64,000 bases of DNA from Hofstenia miamia (lineage: Eukaryota; Xenacoelomorpha; Acoela): positions 391,006-455,005 of the forward strand of contig SCFE01000042.1 in the NCBI GenBank assembly GCA_004352715.1, written 5' to 3'. Below, piece after piece: positions 1-12,403 of this stretch. Position 1 is the stretch's first letter. Each line of letters begins with the position of its first letter. The notes beneath the pieces were generated by a model. It ran no database searches, was not told the origin of the DNA, and saw nothing but the letters and a program-made list of their open reading frames with translations. The translations under genes were made by a program, and so were the position numbers.

Positions 1-1
1 A

Positions 2-1183
2 GCTCCTGCCACTATCGAAAATTTCAAAAAGCTGAAAAAATTACATCCACTTGAAAATTCACCAACAAAGTCCGTTTCAGAATTCCCGGCATATCAAATG
101 GATTGTGATACTGTCCTTAAAGCTTTAACAGCTTTCCCATCTGGCACTTCATCTGGTCCAACTAAAATGTATCCTGAACATTTTATTCATGCAATTAATT
201 GCAAGGTTGCCGAACAATCACAGTCTTGTTTAAATAAAATAACTCTCATGGTTAACTTGCTTGCTCGCAAAGGTGTTCCTGACTTTCTAACACCTTTTCT
301 TTGCGGTGCTTCTCTTACTGCATTGACCAAAAGATCTGGCGGAATAAGACCAATTGCTGTTGGAGAAATTCTTCGTCGCCTTACAGCAAAATGCATTCTA
401 CGTTCATGTCAAAATGATGCTTTGCAATTTCTAACCCCTCATCAGTTAGGTGTCGGAATTAAAGGAGGCGCAGAAGCAATCATGCATGCTACTGGAATTA
501 CCATGAAAAAATTTTGTGATCTATCTTTTTCAGGTATTCTTCAAATAGATTTTGAAAACGCATTCAATAATTTAAGAAGAGATTTTATGTTAAACCAGTT
601 AAAAGAAAGACTTCCTGGGCTTCATGCGTTTGCACAGTTTTGCTACCTGGAACATAGTTTTCATTTTTACAAAAATAAATGCATTTTAAGTGCTTCTGGT
701 GTTCAGCAATGAGATCCTCTTGGACCACTCCTTTTTGCAATTGGTATAATGCCTATTCCAGATTCTATTAACGAAAATGTTCCAAACTTAAATCAGCATT
801 CTTGGTTTCTGGATGACGGTACATTTGTAGGGAATGAAAAAGAGCTCTTTAAAGTTATAAACATCTTAAAGTCGTTTGAATCTATTTCAGGTTTAAAATT
901 AAGACTTGACAAATGTGAACTATGGTGCAATTCTGAGTTCAATCATATTGATGTTGAAATAACTCGGAACAACTTCGATGGAATTGAGATTCTAGGTTCA
1001 ATGGTGGGTTCAAACCAATGCAAAGCTGCCCATATGCTCAAACGTGTTAATAAAGTTAAGAGAGTTCTTGATAAATTAGATATGCTTGAAGACCCTCATT
1101 GTGCTTACGGAATTTTACGAACTTGCTTAGGTTTTCCTAAATTAATTTATTCTATTCGCACAACATGTCCTTCCCCTGAAGTT
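2..1183 (+). pseudogene. Non-LTR retrotransposon reverse transcriptase, N-terminal and palm part
   Basis: The frame is open from the window edge, so the 5' end lies outside. It reads through a reverse transcriptase: a region with PIAVGE and LRRLTAKC, then a palm strand with DFENAFNN (first catalytic Asp), then SGVQQ followed by DPLGPLLFA, then FLDDGTFVG, which is the [FY]xDD catalytic box. The frame is broken by one TGA at 710-712, exactly where this family has the glycine of QQGDP. Reading then continues in the same frame until the assembly gap at 1184. The enzyme would copy element RNA into DNA at a nicked target site. A second copy of the same family lies at 30325-31155 on the other strand and shares the segment up to VLKAL. 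The stop makes this copy inactive unless it is read through. Reverse transcriptase is certain; the clade is not. Confidence 0.85.
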
Positions 1184-1962
1184 NNNNNNNNNNNNNNNNN
1201 NNNNNNNNNNNNNNNNNNNNNNNNNNNNNNNNNNNNNNNNNNNNNNNNNNNNNNNNNNNNNNNNNNNNNNNNNNNNNNNNNNNNNNNNNNNNNNNNNNNN
1301 NNNNNNNNNNNNNNNNNNNNNNNNNNNNNNNNNNNNNNNNNNNNNNNNNNNNNNNNNNNNNNNNNNNNNNNNNNNNNNNNNNNNNNNNNNNNNNNNNNNN
1401 NNNNNNNNNNNNNNNNNNNNNNNNNNNNNNNNNNNNNNNNNNNNNNNNNNNNNNNNNNNNNNNNNNNNNNNNNNNNNNNNNNNNNNNNNNNNNNNNNNNN
1501 NNNNNNNNNNNNNNNNNNNNNNNNNNNNNNNNNNNNNNNNNNNNNNNNNNNNNNNNNNNNNNNNNNNNNNNNNNNNNNNNNNNNNNNNNNNNNNNNNNNN
1601 NNNNNNNNNNNNNNNNNNNNNNNNNNNNNNNNNNNNNNNNNNNNNNNNNNNNNNNNNNNNNNNNNNNNNNNNNNNNNNNNNNNNNNNNNNNNNNNNNNNN
1701 NNNNNNNNNNNNNNNNNNNNNNNNNNNNNNNNNNNNNNNNNNNNNNNNNNNNNNNNNNNNNNNNNNNNNNNNNNNNNNNNNNNNNNNNNNNNNNNNNNNN
1801 NNNNNNNNNNNNNNNNNNNNNNNNNNNNNNNNNNNNNNNNNNNNNNNNNNNNNNNNNNNNNNNNNNNNNNNNNNNNNNNNNNNNNNNNNNNNNNNNNNNN
1901 NNNNNNNNNNNNNNNNNNNNNNNNNNNNNNNNNNNNNNNNNNNNNNNNNNNNNNNNNNNNNN
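1184..1962. other. Assembly gap (779 N)
   Basis: A run of N inside the reverse transcriptase element. The flanks read as the palm/thumb part on the left and the C-terminal part on the right, in the order expected for one element, so the gap probably hides only element sequence. Confidence 0.95.
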
Positions 1963-2450
1963 ATCGTTTACGTGACCGCATATATTCTATTTGTAGTTCT
2001 GCAGGATTGTCACCAGCATGTGAAAAAAAGAGTTTAATATCAAATAGTCTATCCCGCCCTGGCGATATTTTCCTTCCTTCGTGGCTTGGCGGCCAACCTG
2101 CTGCCCTAGATGTCACTGTAACTTCTTCGTCGCAACCATCAAATTTACGTCATGCATCTTCAGAAGCAAGTTACAGTATAAGCAAGGCAGAAGAGAGGAA
2201 ATATCAAACTCATGCAATTTCATGTGAAAAAGAATGGATTCTGTTTGTCCCCCTAGCAGCTGCAGTCTTAGGAGGATGGTCAAATACTGCCATTAAAACA
2301 TTGTCACGCATTTCAAAACTTGAACAATGTCGAAGTTCCACTTATACTAGTTTTTCTAACTCGCTGGGTCATATTATGCAAAACTTGTCAGTTACTCTTA
2401 TAAAAGGCTCTTGCAACATGATGTTGTCAAGATCCGATNAGGTTTTACTT
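1963..2450 (+). pseudogene. Non-LTR retrotransposon, C-terminal region
   Basis: This is the continuation of the same element after the gap. The frame starts with LRDRIYSICSSAG, passes through a segment with RPGDIFLPSW and GGQPAALDVTVTS, and reaches GGWS and a final QNLSVTLIKG block. These are characteristic C-terminal blocks of this retroelement protein in invertebrate genomes. A single N at 2439 blurs the end. The frame stays formally open to 2606, but recognisable similarity fades near 2440. It is on the same strand and in the same order as the reverse transcriptase upstream, so it is annotated as one interrupted element. Confidence 0.75.
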
Positions 2451-3799
2451 ACATCAGAAAACTCAAGAAACACCGTGCAATGCCGTTTTCTAAAACCAGG
2501 AACGACGACAGCTCTGTTGAGTTTGCCATCCATGGGTATGTGTGTTAATATCATGAGCATGTGCAGGTACAAAGAAACATGTTATACAATCAAAAACTTT
2601 TTATAGAAAACAACATTACCAGTTTCTCTTTAAATGATTAAAAAATTTTATTATTGTACATTTATTTACATAAGAATATTGTAATTTTAATTCAATGTAA
2701 ATATTTAATGACGTTATATAATTCAAATATATAAAACAATGGTGTAGCATTTAATATAATTGCTCGTTTAGTAAGATGTGTCAATTGATATTTTTATCTG
2801 AATGTCTTTCTGAATCCTTCAAATTTATTTTGAGCGGCCCCTTCCAAATTATTAAAATACAAGGGTTCCAGTTGCTTTATTTGAATGAGGTCTCTCAAAT
2901 TTCAAGCGTAAATCTTATACATTATATTTTCAGTATTATAAACAGGTTCTTTTAATATTATTAGCAAGTTCCATAGAAAACTGAAGTAAAATTACCTTAT
3001 CAAAAAGCAGAACAACTCCGTTTGTAGCAAAAATTAGGAGAGATTCCAGAATGTAAATGTAATTATTATTCGAGTTGCAGTACTGTAAATTGCTAATACT
3101 ATACATTTTTGCGAACTTTAGTTTTCATAGAAATTCCTCATAAACTAAACAAAGTATTCCCTGTTTATAAGATAAAACAAGAATATTTTTTATAATTTTG
3201 ACTGGTAAACTGCTGGTAATTTTACCAGCCTGTAATGAAATTTAAAAGCGGCCGCAGTCCGGTAAATTGCTGGCCCCGGCCCAACCGGCCTGTAGCCAGT
3301 TCCATCTCTGATACAACCGCTAATAATATCTTAACATCTTTCTAAGAAATTTCATAATCGTTTTTTGATCATGTATTGCCCAACTTTTGCTAATTTATGA
3401 TAATAGTCCTGAAGTCGTGTTACAATTTTCGCGGTTTCTGTCAATTCTAAGAAGATAATAAATGTTTTTAGATTTTCGGGTAATTTGCATTTCATTTCAT
3501 GCATTCTCAAGAAAATCTATGGGCGAATATAATGAAAATTTCCCAAAAATCTAACAAACATTTTCTTGGAAGAAAGGCCGCACTACAATGCGTGCTGCTT
3601 CACTATAAGGAAAGATTTCGTGACAGCATAAAAATGCAGGCCAATTTAGAGCAATTGCTAAAAAGTTTTTTTATGCCATGAATTAAGATAGCATGCAAAA
3701 TAAATTTTCGTACGCTATCACGCGACAGAAATTTTTCCCAGCAATAAATATTTCGTGTAATAATAGGTGGGCCCGAGTGGGTTTCAAAACTCGCGCATT
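2451..3799. other. Non-coding AT-rich interval
   Basis: No gene is supported here. The only notable structure is a GC-rich patch at about 3248-3310, described separately. Short open frames at 3499-3681 and 3693-3935 have no recognisable motifs, and the second overlaps the inverted duplication. Confidence 0.5.
3248..3310 (-). repeat. GC-rich repeat end, hAT-like (copy 1)
   Basis: A GC-rich island in AT-rich DNA, with several GGCC/CCGG words. Read on the minus strand it begins CAGAGATGGAACTGG. The patch at 32843-32943 begins CAGAGTTGGAACAGG on the same strand and carries the same GGCCGG words, so both look like ends of one repeat family. A CAG start is typical of hAT ends, but no partner end or target duplication was found. 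Confidence 0.35.
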
Positions 3800-6593
3800 T
3801 CCCGCTCTGGCATATTATGATATTTCATTAAGTATGAGCTTAACCCTCTTAACGTTCCAGTGTATTCATACGGGTACATTCACTCATTTTCAATTATTTT
3901 CATTCAAGTCTATTAAGAATTTTGAAAATATTTAGATATGGACACAAATATAAATAAATCTGCTGTCCTGGTAAGGTGAAAATGTACTCGAAAACATTGT
4001 TAATGCACATGAAACTCTTAGCCATTTTTTCAATAAAGCATCCGATTTTTCCTACATCTCCCCATTCAAATGTTCAATGATAAGCCAGGGTAAACCCAAT
4101 GTGAGCAGTAACTGGCCTGAGCTACTTTATGTTTTGCAGATACAACACTGTGCACAGAAGTCAGAGACGGCAGTGCCCAGCAACCAACAAATTTGCCCAA
4201 AGGTGCTGCTTAATGGTTCTTCAATAGTTCTTGTTTTTTATGGTTAAAAGGATTTTGAGTGGACATTTAACCACATGTCATTCAAAATTGACACTTTATT
4301 GAAAAAAATTAAAGAAAATTAATGTTTTATTAATTATTTACTTAATTTTTATAGATTGCCAAGTTTTATTGAAAAAATTGATTTTCAATTAAAGAAAATT
4401 AATAAAATTTCCATTTTAAATTCATCAAATTTTTATTGAAAATTTACCAAAGAAAATTGATAAAAAATTAATTTTTTATCAATCTAATTTTTTCAATTTG
4501 AAGCGGCAAATGCTATAAAGATAACACAAATTCGCGCAAATGCGATGCTTAATGGATTTCCAATATGAAAGAGACGAGAATCTTTTATTTTGTGGTGTTT
4601 TCAGATTATTAGTTAATAGTTTGTGACTAATAAAAGAGTTTAATTTTTTTGAAGAAACCATTGAATGTTGAAAAAAATCTTAGATTACTCTGGATTAAGC
4701 AGAAATTTGCAAGATTTCAAAATTATCATTTCTTAGCATTAACAAAACTAAATGATTCAAATAGAATTGCAAAAGTAACATAATTGACATTTTCAGATGG
4801 TTTTAGGAAATAGATGAATATGAACCGGGCCTTGGCAATGCTTGGGCAGAGGTATTCAAAAAATGGTTTAAATAATAGCCTGGAATTCAAAAATATTTTG
4901 CTATAACCAAATAATGCATGCAAACTAATACAAATGCAGTGAATACAAAATAAATTATAAATAATTTGTTGAAAAATATAATTTACGTTTTATTATGCCT
5001 ATGACTTTCTATTATACCCAACTTTGGTCTACCAAGCTGAAAAATTACAAAATATTTTGCAAGAATTCTAAATTTGGGCAACTTGACATTAATTTCAATA
5101 TGCCGGAACAGACATGAGCCTAAATTTTCACCCCATGTCCATGTCTGGTGGGGGCATGCATACCTCCTTGCTGATTTGCCACTGCCTGGACTTATCATAT
5201 GTAGCAAGATTCAATCGATGTTGATTATATATGAATGAGAAGATGGCCGCAGAATATGAGGAATGATCTTAACAAAAACTGGCTTCCGGAAGACTACAAA
5301 GTACTGTCATCAGTAACACACTTGGGATAATTAATTCAATGACTCATTGATTGCAACTTTGTAAAGTAAATAGCGACTAAAACAAATACCTTTGATGCTA
5401 AATCCGCTTTGTAATTTCGTGCACTGTATATGGTTACGGTAAATGGAAGTGTAGTTTGCTGTAAAAATCATTAAAAACAATTATTTATTGGTGAAAAACG
5501 CTTTTTGACTGGACATTTAACCACAAATTACAGTAAAAACGTTTTTATAAACGAATTCGTAAGAAAATAATGGTTTATTTTTTGTTAAAATTTAGTCATT
5601 TTTTGCTTGGATATACTATAAGAGAAGGATTCCCGTCAGTGAATAATCCAAAGGGGTTATTTTGGGGGTAATTCCCTACCGTGGAAAAATATTTATCCCC
5701 CGAAGAAACATCGTTAGGCAAATATTCAATGAAGCAGGTAGAACTAATATGAGAATAGATTTAGCAATATGTCCTAAAAAAATATTGCACAATTTCCTGA
5801 CTATAGGCTCTGAGTATCGTGGTTTTCTCTTGCCCAGTTCAGCATATTTTCTATTTTATTTAAAAAGCGAAGTTTTTAAGAGTCCCAGTAATTCAGGAAA
5901 AATTGCAAGTTAAATTGATTCACATCAAGTTCAATGAACTCGAGAAAATATATAAACAGTTAACTGAAAAAAACTATGCATAAATAAAAACTTTCAAAAA
6001 GCGTGTCACATGAATTACACAGAGGTCAAAAACAACAATTAAATCTAAGTAAAGTAACACATGAGCTAATCCCTGCAATACTTGCATGCAACTCGTGTAT
6101 ACAATTATACATTTATGCATATTTTTATTTTAGATATGAAGTATACTATTAAAAGTTATTGTGTATATTTTAGAAATGAATTTCCAGTTCAGGCACTTTG
6201 TAATTACTCTCGTAGTTTTAAATGGATTCTCCACTCACATTTATCGCAGTGGTTTCTATGTAGCCATTGTTTCAATGGTCAAACACAAAACTGAAACGGT
6301 ATTCAACTACAAAAATTTAACAGGAACATGTTTACCACAAAATATTACTTTGTCACTGAAAAATCAAAGCTATAGTAAGAAATATCATTGGTCCTCAACG
6401 CAAGTTAACATTATACTAAGCTCATATTTTTACACATATACACCCTTGCAATTTCTCGGTGGCCTGGTAACCGAATCTGTTTCACCAACAAAACTGCTAT
6501 GTTTAGCCAAATTGCTGCATTCTGTAATTACAATTTTGCTTCCATTTTTTAGCACATATGGTGCAGGCTTTGTGATTATGGCACGCATGATAC
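3800..6593 (+). repeat. Left arm of large inverted duplication
   Basis: Several blocks in this arm match the reverse complement of 12516-15460 in collinear order: about 3800-3950 with 15300-15460, 3960-4270 with 15015-15320, 5500-5630 with 14880-15010, 5915-6075 with 13045-13215, and 6075-6593 with 12516-13040. The match ends inside the transporter gene, just after the MARMI segment. Unmatched stretches (4270-5500 and 5630-5915 here, 13295-13781 and neighbouring sequence in the other arm) are later insertions or deletions. The arms have diverged visibly, so the event is not recent. Confidence 0.8.
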
Positions 6594-7552
6594 AAGGAAT
6601 TGCTGCAGCTATAATATTTCCAGCTGCCTTTGCAATAATACAAAAATTTGCACTGCCCTCTGAATTATCAATTGCCTCCAATTCTTACTTTACTAGTATA
6701 GGACTGGGATCAATAATAGCCCCAGTAATTTCCGGATTCTTCTGTAGTAGTGATGTTTATGGGGGATGGCAAATGAGCTTCTATGCTTCAGGTAGCTTCG
6801 AATTGTTGCATACAGTGATTTTGATTATGCTTATCTCTCGCTTTCTAGCTCTTGAAAGGCGTTCATTACAATCATCGAAAAAAGTACCAAAATCAGAGGA
6901 TCGATCAACAAAAAATCAATTAAAAGTACTTTTGGATTGGAAGTTGTACGCACTGGGTTACAGCTATTTCTCGTTTGCTGCTATACGAAGAATGACGTCA
7001 ATGATGATTCCTCAGTATCTAGATTCCGCAATTCGTTTTCCAATATTGAATAATGGTCTCTTGAATTCAATTCCTCTCACAGCATATACAGTAATTAACA
7101 TATTTTCAACTTTAGCTCTGAGCTTTTTTGTTAATCTTAACTATGTGTCTCCTCGCTTAATACACTGCATTATTTTTTCCGTGTTCAATTCATTTTCAAT
7201 CTGTTTTGCGCTGCTCACCCAGTTAATTGAATGCAATGGGATATTCTCCATCTTCATATTTACATGCTGGTACATTTTCTCGTCATTTGGATTTATCAAT
7301 GTTATCTCAGTAATGTCCCATTATAGTGAATATATTGGATTGGTAAGTGGAGTGAACTCCTCTTTCGGAAATTTAGCCGGAATTTTTGTTCCCATGATGA
7401 TGAACTATTTCATAAAAGATAACCCTGCCAGCATTGCTAATTGGGAACATGCTTTCCTATCTATTGGAATAATATCTTCATTGGGAACAGTTTTCTTCAA
7501 TTTGGTTTTATGGCTTCACACCAAAAATCAGTATTTACTGAAAAATAACTAA
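6176..7552 (+). CDS. SLC17-like major facilitator transporter, single exon
   Basis: An intact 458-residue membrane transporter. The layout matches the anion:cation symporter (SLC17; sialin, VGLUT, phosphate transporter) family: a first membrane segment ending VAIVSMV, an extracellular loop with three N-glycosylation sites (NLT, NIT, NQS), then a run of hydrophobic segments to residue about 450. The TM4 signature RMIQG, then FPAAFA and GWQMSFY, are family landmarks. The TM4 arginine is present at residue 137, but the glutamate expected seven residues on is alanine 144, so coupling or substrate may differ. The ATG at 6176 is chosen because it directly precedes the hydrophobic start; an upstream in-frame GTG at 6161 is not a normal start. 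Stop TAA at 7550-7552 overlaps an AATAAA signal. The absence of introns suggests either a naturally intronless lineage or a retrocopy. A truncated inverted copy lies at 12516-12934. Confidence 0.8.
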   Translation: MNFQFRHFVITLVVLNGFSTHIYRSGFYVAIVSMVKHKTETVFNYKNLTGTCLPQNITLSLKNQSYSKKYHWSSTQVNIILSSYFYTYTPLQFLGGLVTESVSPTKLLCLAKLLHSVITILLPFFSTYGAGFVIMARMIQGIAAAIIFPAAFAIIQKFALPSELSIASNSYFTSIGLGSIIAPVISGFFCSSDVYGGWQMSFYASGSFELLHTVILIMLISRFLALERRSLQSSKKVPKSEDRSTKNQLKVLLDWKLYALGYSYFSFAAIRRMTSMMIPQYLDSAIRFPILNNGLLNSIPLTAYTVINIFSTLALSFFVNLNYVSPRLIHCIIFSVFNSFSICFALLTQLIECNGIFSIFIFTCWYIFSSFGFINVISVMSHYSEYIGLVSGVNSSFGNLAGIFVPMMMNYFIKDNPASIANWEHAFLSIGIISSLGTVFFNLVLWLHTKNQYLLKNN

Positions 7553-7556
7553 TAAA
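7551..7556 (+). terminator. Polyadenylation signal AATAAA of the transporter gene
   Basis: AATAAA begins inside the stop codon of the transporter. A second candidate lies near 7582. It fits a very short 3' untranslated region. Confidence 0.4.
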
Positions 7557-8465
7557 AACTTCATTAAGAAGTTAATTTTTATCAATAAACTGTCATAAAG
7601 CAAAAAAAGATATCTGATTCAACAAAAATATGTAAGTAATTTGCTTTGAAGCAAAATTTCTAGAGTATTTATAAGATATCTAAGTTTCAGGAAAATTACA
7701 AACATTTTAGGAGGCGCTCTGCCTACACTCAAATAATTTACTTTGAATGAAATGAATTTTGCAATTTTTTTATCTTTTCTGAATAAAATTAATTCAATAT
7801 TTTTCAGTTGATTTAGAAGTAGAAAATGTATCTATTAAATATGACTTTTTGATATCATTTCTTGCATAGTGTATATTTATATTTTTCCATAAAATAATAT
7901 GTCGCATTTGTAGATATGAAGTATGTATAAATTTATGAATAATTCAATAAATACTCTGATTTAGTTGCTTATACGACGAACTTTATTTTAAGCACCATAT
8001 GAATTTTTGGTAAAAATATAAAATCCTTATAAATGTTGACCTGATAAAAATATCGAATACCTGAAAGCATTACAGGTTAGAAGATTTACATCATAATCCC
8101 ATATCGGCTAGGGGTTGATGAAGCATCACCCTTGTGAAACAATGTTATATGTCTAATTTGAAAAAACGATAATAATAATATTTTTATTGTTTTTCTAGTT
8201 ATATAATTCTAAGAAACTAGTACTTTTATATATAATCTCATTAACCTTATATATATATATATGCAAATAAAATATTTAAATAAGCGCACATCTTCTATAA
8301 CATATTTTTCCAACACACTGTTGATGATGGCAGATTGCCATTGACTAGGCAAGGAAATATGCCTTCCTCGCTTTCTGCAATTCACTTTGACTTTTGTAAT
8401 CATTATTAAGAAGATAACGTCTTTGCTTAAGTGGAGCAGTTTGAAAATATCAAATAGCTTAGTCC
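7557..8465. other. Non-coding interval
   Basis: AT-rich DNA with a short (TA)n at about 8249-8262. No coding signal. The open frame on the minus strand at 8209-8403 has no recognisable content. Confidence 0.5.
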
Positions 8466-9313
8466 CTCCTTGTCAAGGACGCGAGAAGTAAGGCGAAAAA
8501 GAGGCAGTCGCCCCCCCCTCAATAACTCTTCAGGGCAAGATATATGTTTTGCCCCCAAAATTAAAGTTTAGAAATTAATTTTTTTGAACTTTAACAGCAA
8601 TAACTTCAATAAAATTAGAATTGCACAATGCACATATTATAAACTGTATTTATTTTTATACCTATATCTATGCATCTATTCCTATACATATATGTTGCAG
8701 GGTTTTATTGTAATTGCATCACTTACATATTAAGTCCTTTTACTTAAGACTATCTATATCTAATTAATCGCCTCACGAAAGGAGCATTGCTCAATCGTCA
8801 ATGCTCACTCTTTGCAAATATAAGAAAGAAGGCGAAGTGCAAATTTGACAAGAAAATTTGTGTCAGTGCTCCTATTGGTTTGTTTGCTATTATATTATAA
8901 TATAAATAGGCTAAAACAAAATTATTATTCACTAAATTCTTTTTGTTTAAGCTCTAGTGTTTGGGGTTGGGTTAGGGTTTTTAAAAGTAAATAGTTCATT
9001 ATTTTATTTTTAAAATATTAAATTCTGAAATTAAGTCTGTACATTTAATGCACAGCGTACTCTGCGGCCGCTTCGCAGTCAGGGGGTTGGATTTCGTGAC
9101 AAGATGCTGTTGCAAGTGATAAACTAAATGTGAAAAAAATCTGCAAATCGGACAAATTAAGATATATTTAATATTACTGATGTTACAAAGTAATGAATTG
9201 ATTGAGGTTACCATTAGTTATAACATTACTGGTTATGATATATTTGCAACAAAATCATAATTACATTTAAAATTCAAAATTTAATCGTTCTTTTTAAATT
9301 TTAGACTGAATAA

Positions 9314-10467
9314 ATGGATAACCCAGCCAAAAAGATGAAGAAAGACAAGAGTCAGCCTACCCTAAGTGCTTTGTTCAACAGCACATCTTCAACTTCCGGA
9401 GATCAAAAAACCAAGCCACTGCCAGCTACTCCCTCCCCGATGCCTATATCAACACGAGACAACACATTTTCAACGTTCGGGGAGCCAAAAATCAAGCCAT
9501 TACCAGCTTCTGCTATTCAACCTAGGCGGATTTCAACTTTCCAACCACATTAATTGAGTTTTTGCCGCATATCAGGAAATTCAGCAGACTCTTACTTACC
9601 TATTAGAAGATAAATCAACAAGAGCAGAAACCAAATGTAGTTTGCGTGACCTTGCAAAGCAGTCACAGACATTGAAGAATTTCTTGTGCATGCGATTTGC
9701 GCACAACTTTTTACACCCTGTGAAGGTTTTGCTAAGACACTGCAATCTGTAAATTTTACATCGATTAATGCTATTGAGTGATCAAAATCACTACTCAAAG
9801 CACTTCAAGCTAAACGCCCTAAAAAAGCTCTTCGATGATCTTAAATTTAAGGCTAAAATTCTTAACTTAAAAGTTCCAACTAAAAGAAAATCAGAAATTC
9901 CAATAAGATACCGCCAAAACAATCAACAGGAAGAAGATTAGGATATTCCATTTACAACAGATCTTACGACATCAATATGTTGAAGTTATAGATCTTCTGT
10001 GTACAGAGATACAGAGACTATTTGCACAACCCGGATTACAACAGGCTGCAAAAAGGGAGAAAATCTTATTGTCCTCTGCAAAAGAAGAAGTAATTGACTT
10101 TTCTGATGTCATTTTGCCTACTTCCTTCAATATGAGCAAACTTCAACGACACTGTTGGTGATTTGAAGCTAGATCTCTCTAACAATTACATCGAAAATTC
10201 AGTCTTTATCCATTAACAAGGAAGCTATTTAGTGAAGCTGAAAACTTATTGAAACTAGTTCTCTGCCTCCCTATATCGGTAGCAGAATTCGAGCAATCGT
10301 TTTCTAATTTGACCCAACAAAGACTCACGAATGTAGCACTCATCCACGTTCATAAAGAAATTGTTGAATCTCTTGATTTAAATGTTCTTTTGTCTGAGTT
10401 TATAGAGACGTGCAATGTTTGGAAATTTATGATACTTGCAGATGTTTCATATTTCTTAAGACCCTAA
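9314..10467 (+). pseudogene. hAT-family transposase, degenerate
   Basis: The first frame starts at ATG 9314 with a lysine-rich leader and SQPTLSALF, then is stopped at 9550. Later pieces in shifting frames keep blocks such as DIEEFLVHAICAQLF and LLKALQAK. The last block, 10249-10467, is the hAT C-terminal dimerisation region: LCLPISVAEFEQSFSNL followed by TQQRLTNVALIHVHKEI. About a dozen residues usually found between SFS and TQQRL are missing, so the C-terminus has an internal deletion as well as several stops. The closest relatives known to me are hAT transposases and their domesticated ZMYM-type relatives. A pyrimidine-rich stretch ending in AG just before the start resembles a splice acceptor. 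Confidence 0.75.
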
Positions 10468-10659
10468 GTAACATACATTTTAAATGAAACTGATAGGTAT
10501 AAACGGATTTTTTCCAAAAATGAGAGTAATATAATGAATTATATTATATTACGAAGACATCGAAAAAATATGCCGATTCAAAAGGTTTTATTTAAAAAAT
10601 TGAAAATGGATCCACTTCAGTTCGTAGGATGCCTCCAGCTACCCCCCCCCCCAATTTAA

Positions 10660-10746
10660 NNNNNNNNNNNNNNNNNNNNNNNNNNNNNNNNNNNNNNNNN
10701 NNNNNNNNNNNNNNNNNNNNNNNNNNNNNNNNNNNNNNNNNNNNNN
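10660..10746. other. Assembly gap (87 N) in a poly-C tract
   Basis: Both flanks are runs of C followed by the same word CAATTTAA, so the gap marks a collapsed or unresolved tandem unit. Confidence 0.9.
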
Positions 10747-10794
10747 CCCCCCCCCCCCCCCAATTTAAATCGTTCTCGCGTCCCTGCCCCTTTT

Positions 10795-12403
10795 ACTACC
10801 TGCCCATGACCAAAAGAAGTATTGTTACATTAATGGTATTTTCTAAGTTAAGTTATTGGATATGCAATCAGATATGTATTTCATTTTCAAATAGTGATGA
10901 CTAGCTTAGATACCCCAATCTACCTTGGTTATATATTTATATATATATATATATATATTGTAGCATTGACCTTAATAGTGTTAACAAAAAAACAAGCAAC
11001 ATCTAGTGCATATACTAGCAACAACGGAAATCCAGTAAAAGCAAAAGCACAATGTAGTAGTGAACAACATCTATGAGTATAATGACTGAGCATCAGTGAT
11101 AGAATAATTCAATTAACGGCTGGTTACAGGATCAGTTTACCCTTATGATTTCCACTTATGTATGGGAAAACTCATTCTGTAAATGGAATAATTAGGAATC
11201 CCTTATAGGTTTTATATTTTAATATGAAATCTGATTTGAGGAAAACTATTTGAACTTATAGTAAACCAATAGCATTACTTGCTATAATGACCTATTCAAC
11301 AAAAACGTTTGCAAGCAGCATTACATAATAAAATTAATGTAAATAAGGATGAAAAAGTATTCAGGGAAAACACACTGATATCTTATTAATCTAATAATTG
11401 CTTTGCAAATAACGTCATAAGGAAAAACTTATCATCTAAAGAGGGTTTTACGTAGTTTAGACTTAATTAAAATTTCCAAAACTAATATATTGTAATTCGA
11501 AATGTGGGCCGATCAAAATGATTTGGTTTAATTAACAAGAAGTCAGTAACAATTTGCAACTCTAATAGTTGATAACGTGAAGTTTATTTCGTACACCATT
11601 GTTTTGAGTCTTCAGCTTCAGTCTGTCTACTAGGTTGTTTTCACCTCCTGCTTATTTCGTAAATTTTACTGAGCAAATGTTTGTTTTCAGCGATTTCAGG
11701 ATTAAAAAATTATAAACAGAGATAACTTTAAATGCAATTTAATAAACACTAAGGGTCCTAAAAATTTAATTTTGATCTAAGATTCGGAGATTTTAGCACT
11801 AGAAAAGCGAGTACTCTTTGAGAATAAATTTGCATCTAATGTTTCAACTGCGAAAACTATGGAATTAATTCAAAATTTCTACAAATAGCAAATTCAATAA
11901 GATTATCAACAGAATTAGATGTATATGTTTCGGCTAATAGGTATTATTTCTGATGAATAATGAAGCAAACAAAAAATATTTAGAGATCATTTTGACCAAT
12001 TGTCGGTTTTTAGTGTTAATAGAAAGTTAGCAAATGGCTACGTGTTTTCTTTTAAATATAATTGACCGCTAATTGTGAACACACAAAGCTATCTGCGAGA
12101 CAATATTTCACCCACTGACAGACTTGATGTAAAATGTTATCAATTGCGTTTCTTTGTCAATCGACTACATGCTTATAAATGAATTTAGCAAATAAATTAT
12201 CGAGAGTGAATAATGCGCAAAATTGGTCATGCACGCTAGATTGTAATTAAAAGGAATCCCTGCATTCGCAATGGAAGTAAAAAATTTATGGCATAAGCTG
12301 CTTATTTAATTATTTCGTTTATGATAACACTCAGAATTTTTTTTGAAAAGTTCACAAATTTGTTGAAAACAAAGTTTTTGTTCATTCACACTTGAAACTT
12401 TGC
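10795..12403. other. Non-coding AT-rich interval
   Basis: No supported gene. A (TA)n tract lies at 10931-10958. Nothing else recognisable. Confidence 0.5.

Larger units (their letters stand above)
8474..10786 (+). mobile_element. Decayed hAT DNA transposon, both ends present
   Basis: The two ends form an inverted repeat. The left end starts CAAGGACGCGAGAA; the right end, read in reverse complement, starts CAGGGACGCGAGAA (13 of 14 match). C/G homopolymer tracts follow inside both ends. The flanking 8 bases are ctccttgt at 8466-8473 and cccctttt at 10787-10794, a 6-of-8 match in keeping with the 8-bp target duplication of hAT elements. A broken hAT transposase lies inside on the plus strand at 9314-10467. 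Part of the right side is an assembly gap (10660-10746) in a poly-C tract. Confidence 0.75.

Noticed and set aside
710-712. TGA in the reverse transcriptase as a recoded codon
   Set aside because: Family knowledge puts glycine there, while the TGA in other elements here fit lost Arg codons. No single recoding explains all, and host-like genes here end at TAA.
9366-9557. Second overlapping frame over the hAT start
   Set aside because: Shadow of the Ser/Thr/Pro-rich hAT leader in another frame.
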